Position numbers and translations under genes: made by a program. A stretch of 9,408 nt of DNA. Origin: Oxalobacteraceae bacterium (GTDB lineage: Bacteria; Pseudomonadota; Gammaproteobacteria; Burkholderiales; Burkholderiaceae_D). Under the pieces are notes generated by a model. That model searched no databases. It had not been told where the DNA came from and saw only the letters and a program-made list of their open reading frames with translations. The stretch is from NCBI GenBank assembly GCA_947446335.1, contig CANFGA010000076.1, positions 1 to 9,408 on the forward strand, read 5' to 3'. This document shows positions 8,439-9,408 of this stretch, one piece after another; position 1 is the stretch's first letter, and each line of letters starts with the position of its first letter.

Positions 8439-8951
8439 CTATTTATTGGCCAGCGTCGCGCCAGGTGCGCCATCGTTTGCAAGCTTGACGCGCGTGGTGT
8501 ATCGCCGATTCTTGCCAGGAGCAAGGTCGAGTCCGGCCCAGCGCAGAAAACGATAATTTGCATAAGGCACAGGCTGATCGATCACCTTGCCGTCCGCCTG
8601 TTTGACCTTGCGCATCAATGGCAGCGGCGCGTAGGCGATGCCGTCGACGCTGGCCAAACTGGCCACCGGATTGGCCGAGTTGGGAATGTACTCGGTGCCG
8701 GTCGGCAGCGGCAGCGTGACGACCAGGCTACGCGCCGCACTCTTGCCCTGATTTTTGTAATCGACGACATATTCCAGCACGTCGCCCGGCTTGGCCGATG
8801 CCGCCGGTCCTGCCATTTCCTTGCCTTCGGCCTGGTTGGTGATGCGCTGTACCGACAGCGTGCTGACCACCTCCGCGCTGCTCTGTGCCAGCGCGGCGTG
8901 CGAGACAACAATCATCATCAGCGCAGGTAACATCCTGAAATTGGTGTGCAT
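8439..8951 (-). CDS. Small secreted single-domain DUF11 protein (170 residues)
   Basis: Residues 1-22 form a short Sec signal peptide ending in ALA before Gln23. The mature part of about 148 residues is one DUF11-type beta-sandwich: a first strand near STLSVQRI (30-37), then KPGDVLEYVVDYKNQG (54-69), the family's DUF11-like core LVVTLPLPTGTEYIPNS (76-92), and the closing strand RRYTTRVKL (139-147). It contains no cysteine, unlike its two larger neighbours. The frame stays open to an ATG at 9194, but the start is set at 8951 because GGAG sits 8 nt upstream and a signal peptide begins there; the extra 81 residues would bury the signal peptide behind a charged stretch. It is the first gene of the probable three-gene operon. 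A soluble periplasmic or surface partner or accessory subunit of the larger DUF11 proteins is plausible but is inference. Confidence 0.88.
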   Translation of the reverse strand: MHTNFRMLPALMMIVVSHAALAQSSAEVVSTLSVQRITNQAEGKEMAGPAASAKPGDVLEYVVDYKNQGKSAARSLVVTLPLPTGTEYIPNSANPVASLASVDGIAYAPLPLMRKVKQADGKVIDQPVPYANYRFLRWAGLDLAPGKNRRYTTRVKLANDGAPGATLANK

Positions 8952-8959
8952 TCGACTTG

Positions 8960-8963
8960 CTCC
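8960..8963 (-). promoter_or_regulatory. Shine-Dalgarno site of the small DUF11 gene
   Basis: GGAG on the minus strand with 8 nt before ATG at 8951. It decides the start in favour of 8951 over the upstream in-frame ATG at 9194. Confidence 0.7.
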
Positions 8964-9022
8964 AGTCATACTGGGCCGCGTACGGTCCAAAAAAGGTAAA
9001 GATAAAGGTAGCCCACGCTGCA

Positions 9023-9037
9023 GCACCAAGAAGGTGC
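9023..9037 (-). other. Leader stem-loop
   Basis: GCACC and GGTGC pair around a 5-nt loop (minus strand TTCTT). It lies in the inferred 5' leader, about 70 nt before the start of the small DUF11 gene. Short and possibly fortuitous. Confidence 0.25.
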
Positions 9038-9094
9038 ACAGCTGACTGTTCTGTTGTATTTTCAGCGGAGGGAGGCTGTGTTGCTGTGATCGTT

Positions 9095-9116
9095 GAATCC
9101 GGCGGATTCTTTTTTT
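9095..9116. other. Compact palindrome followed by a T-run (leader hairpin or plus-strand terminator)
   Basis: GAATCCG, one base, CGGATTC, then seven T on the plus strand. As RNA it can form a 5-bp stem with a 5-nt loop. Read on the plus strand it has the outline of a short intrinsic terminator, but no plus-strand gene precedes it. Read on the minus strand it is in the operon leader, preceded by seven A. It could also be an operator just downstream of the inferred start site. Confidence 0.3.
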
Positions 9117-9117
9117 G

Positions 9118-9146
9118 ATCTGAGTGATGTCGTCTAAACATGTCAA
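9118..9146 (-). promoter_or_regulatory. Candidate sigma-70 promoter of the three-gene operon
   Basis: A perfect -35 hexamer TTGACA occupies 9146-9141. With a 17-bp spacer the -10 would be TCAGAT (9123-9118), only 3 of 6 matches to TATAAT, so an activator may be needed. Transcription would begin near 9111, leaving a leader of about 160 nt before the ATG at 8951. It is the best match in the upstream region, yet weak. Confidence 0.3.
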
Positions 9147-9164
9147 CGTAGCATCATTGCTTTT

Positions 9165-9182
9165 TTGCATGTCTTGATGCAA
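9165..9182. promoter_or_regulatory. Dyad-symmetric site upstream of the candidate promoter
   Basis: TTGCAT, six bases, ATGCAA: a perfect 6-bp dyad of 18 bp. Its centre lies about 62 bp upstream of the inferred start site, a usual position for a class I activator. No regulator is identified. Confidence 0.3.
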
Positions 9183-9373
9183 GGCCTGTAACAATGGTTA
9201 TTGACTAATATCAACCTCCAGCGTGATCTGGCACAGTGAGCCTTGCTGCACGACGCGGTCGAATTTCAAGCGAGAGAGAAGGATCAGGCAGTCCCTGGGA
9301 TACCGTTCGGATGCGTGCATGAATTAGTAATAGCGTTGTTTTTCATACCGAAACTGGCATGACAATGCAGATC

Positions 9374-9399
9374 GCAAGAAAAACGAGCGTTTATCTTGC
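9374..9399. promoter_or_regulatory. 26-bp imperfect palindrome at the window edge
   Basis: The left arm GCAAGAAAAACG and the right arm CGTTTATCTTGC match in 11 of 12 positions around a 2-bp centre. The length and quality are unusual for the size of the window. No T-run follows in either direction, so an operator for a dimeric regulator is more likely than a terminator. The protein that would bind is unknown. Confidence 0.4.
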
Positions 9400-9408
9400 A
9401 GTCAATTA

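Larger units (their letters stand above)
8952..9408. other. Non-coding upstream control region
   Basis: These 457 bp contain no supported gene. The region is clearly AT-richer than the coding DNA and holds the candidate promoter, dyads and leader stems listed separately. Next to the first gene there is a purine-rich plus-strand tract (8988-9009; pyrimidine-rich on the transcribed leader) with repeated ACCTTT units. A plus-strand frame opens at ATG 9359 and is still open at the edge (16 codons, beginning MTMQIARKTS). It has no ribosome site and is too short to judge, but would fit a divergent neighbour. Confidence 0.5.

Noticed and set aside
8952..9194. 81-residue N-terminal extension of the small DUF11 protein
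   Set aside because: It would place a charged stretch before a clear signal peptide, and GGAG at the right distance marks ATG 8951.
9229..9246. Sigma-54 promoter (TGGCAC followed by TTGC, plus strand)
   Set aside because: The elements are separated by 8 bases instead of the 5 needed to put GG and GC on the same helix face.
9359..9408. Start of a divergent plus-strand gene (ATG 9359)
   Set aside because: Only 16 codons are visible, there is no Shine-Dalgarno, and a strong palindrome covers the same bases. It is mentioned as a possibility within the control region only.

Overview
The window looks like bacterial chromosome from a Gram-negative, probably a betaproteobacterium of the Oxalobacteraceae/Burkholderiales type. 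That placement is inference: coding DNA is GC-rich (for example 38 of 60 bases in 1741-1800), rare codons such as TTA, CTA and TCA are avoided, two genes have clear Shine-Dalgarno sites, and the proteins are Sec-exported with an outer-membrane barrel. No RNA gene, insertion sequence, integrase or CRISPR array is visible.

Every supported gene is on the minus strand, so the locus reads from high to low coordinates. From 9408 to 8952 lies a non-coding, AT-richer control region (24 G/C of 60 in 9121-9180). It holds two dyad-symmetric sites, a perfect TTGACA hexamer and a probable leader of about 160 nt with small stem-loops. Three genes follow, spaced 106 and 89 bp apart, likely one operon: (1) 8951-8439, a 170-residue secreted single-domain DUF11 protein; (2) 8332-5693, an 879-residue secreted protein built almost entirely of DUF11-like beta-sandwich repeats; (3) 5603 to beyond position 1, a giant protein of which 1867 residues are visible without a stop. 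Gene 3 has a signal peptide, a chain of Ig-like modules (DUF11, carboxypeptidase-regulatory-like, SdrD B-like, Big_1-like) and then a large C-terminal part that looks like an outer-membrane beta-barrel, cut off by the window edge. It fills 60 percent of the window.

The gene 1 and 2 products should be released to the periplasm or cell surface. The gene 3 product should be anchored in the outer membrane by its barrel with its Ig-like stalk on one side of it. Genes 2 and 3 share a homologous N-terminal module, so they probably arose by duplication. All mature cysteines in both can be paired within single domains, as expected for oxidised extracytoplasmic proteins. The most economical reading is a cell-envelope or surface structure (adhesin, coat or matrix) made of a barrel-anchored stalk and two soluble partners of the same fold. 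No experimentally defined function is recognised, and the role is inference from domain content.
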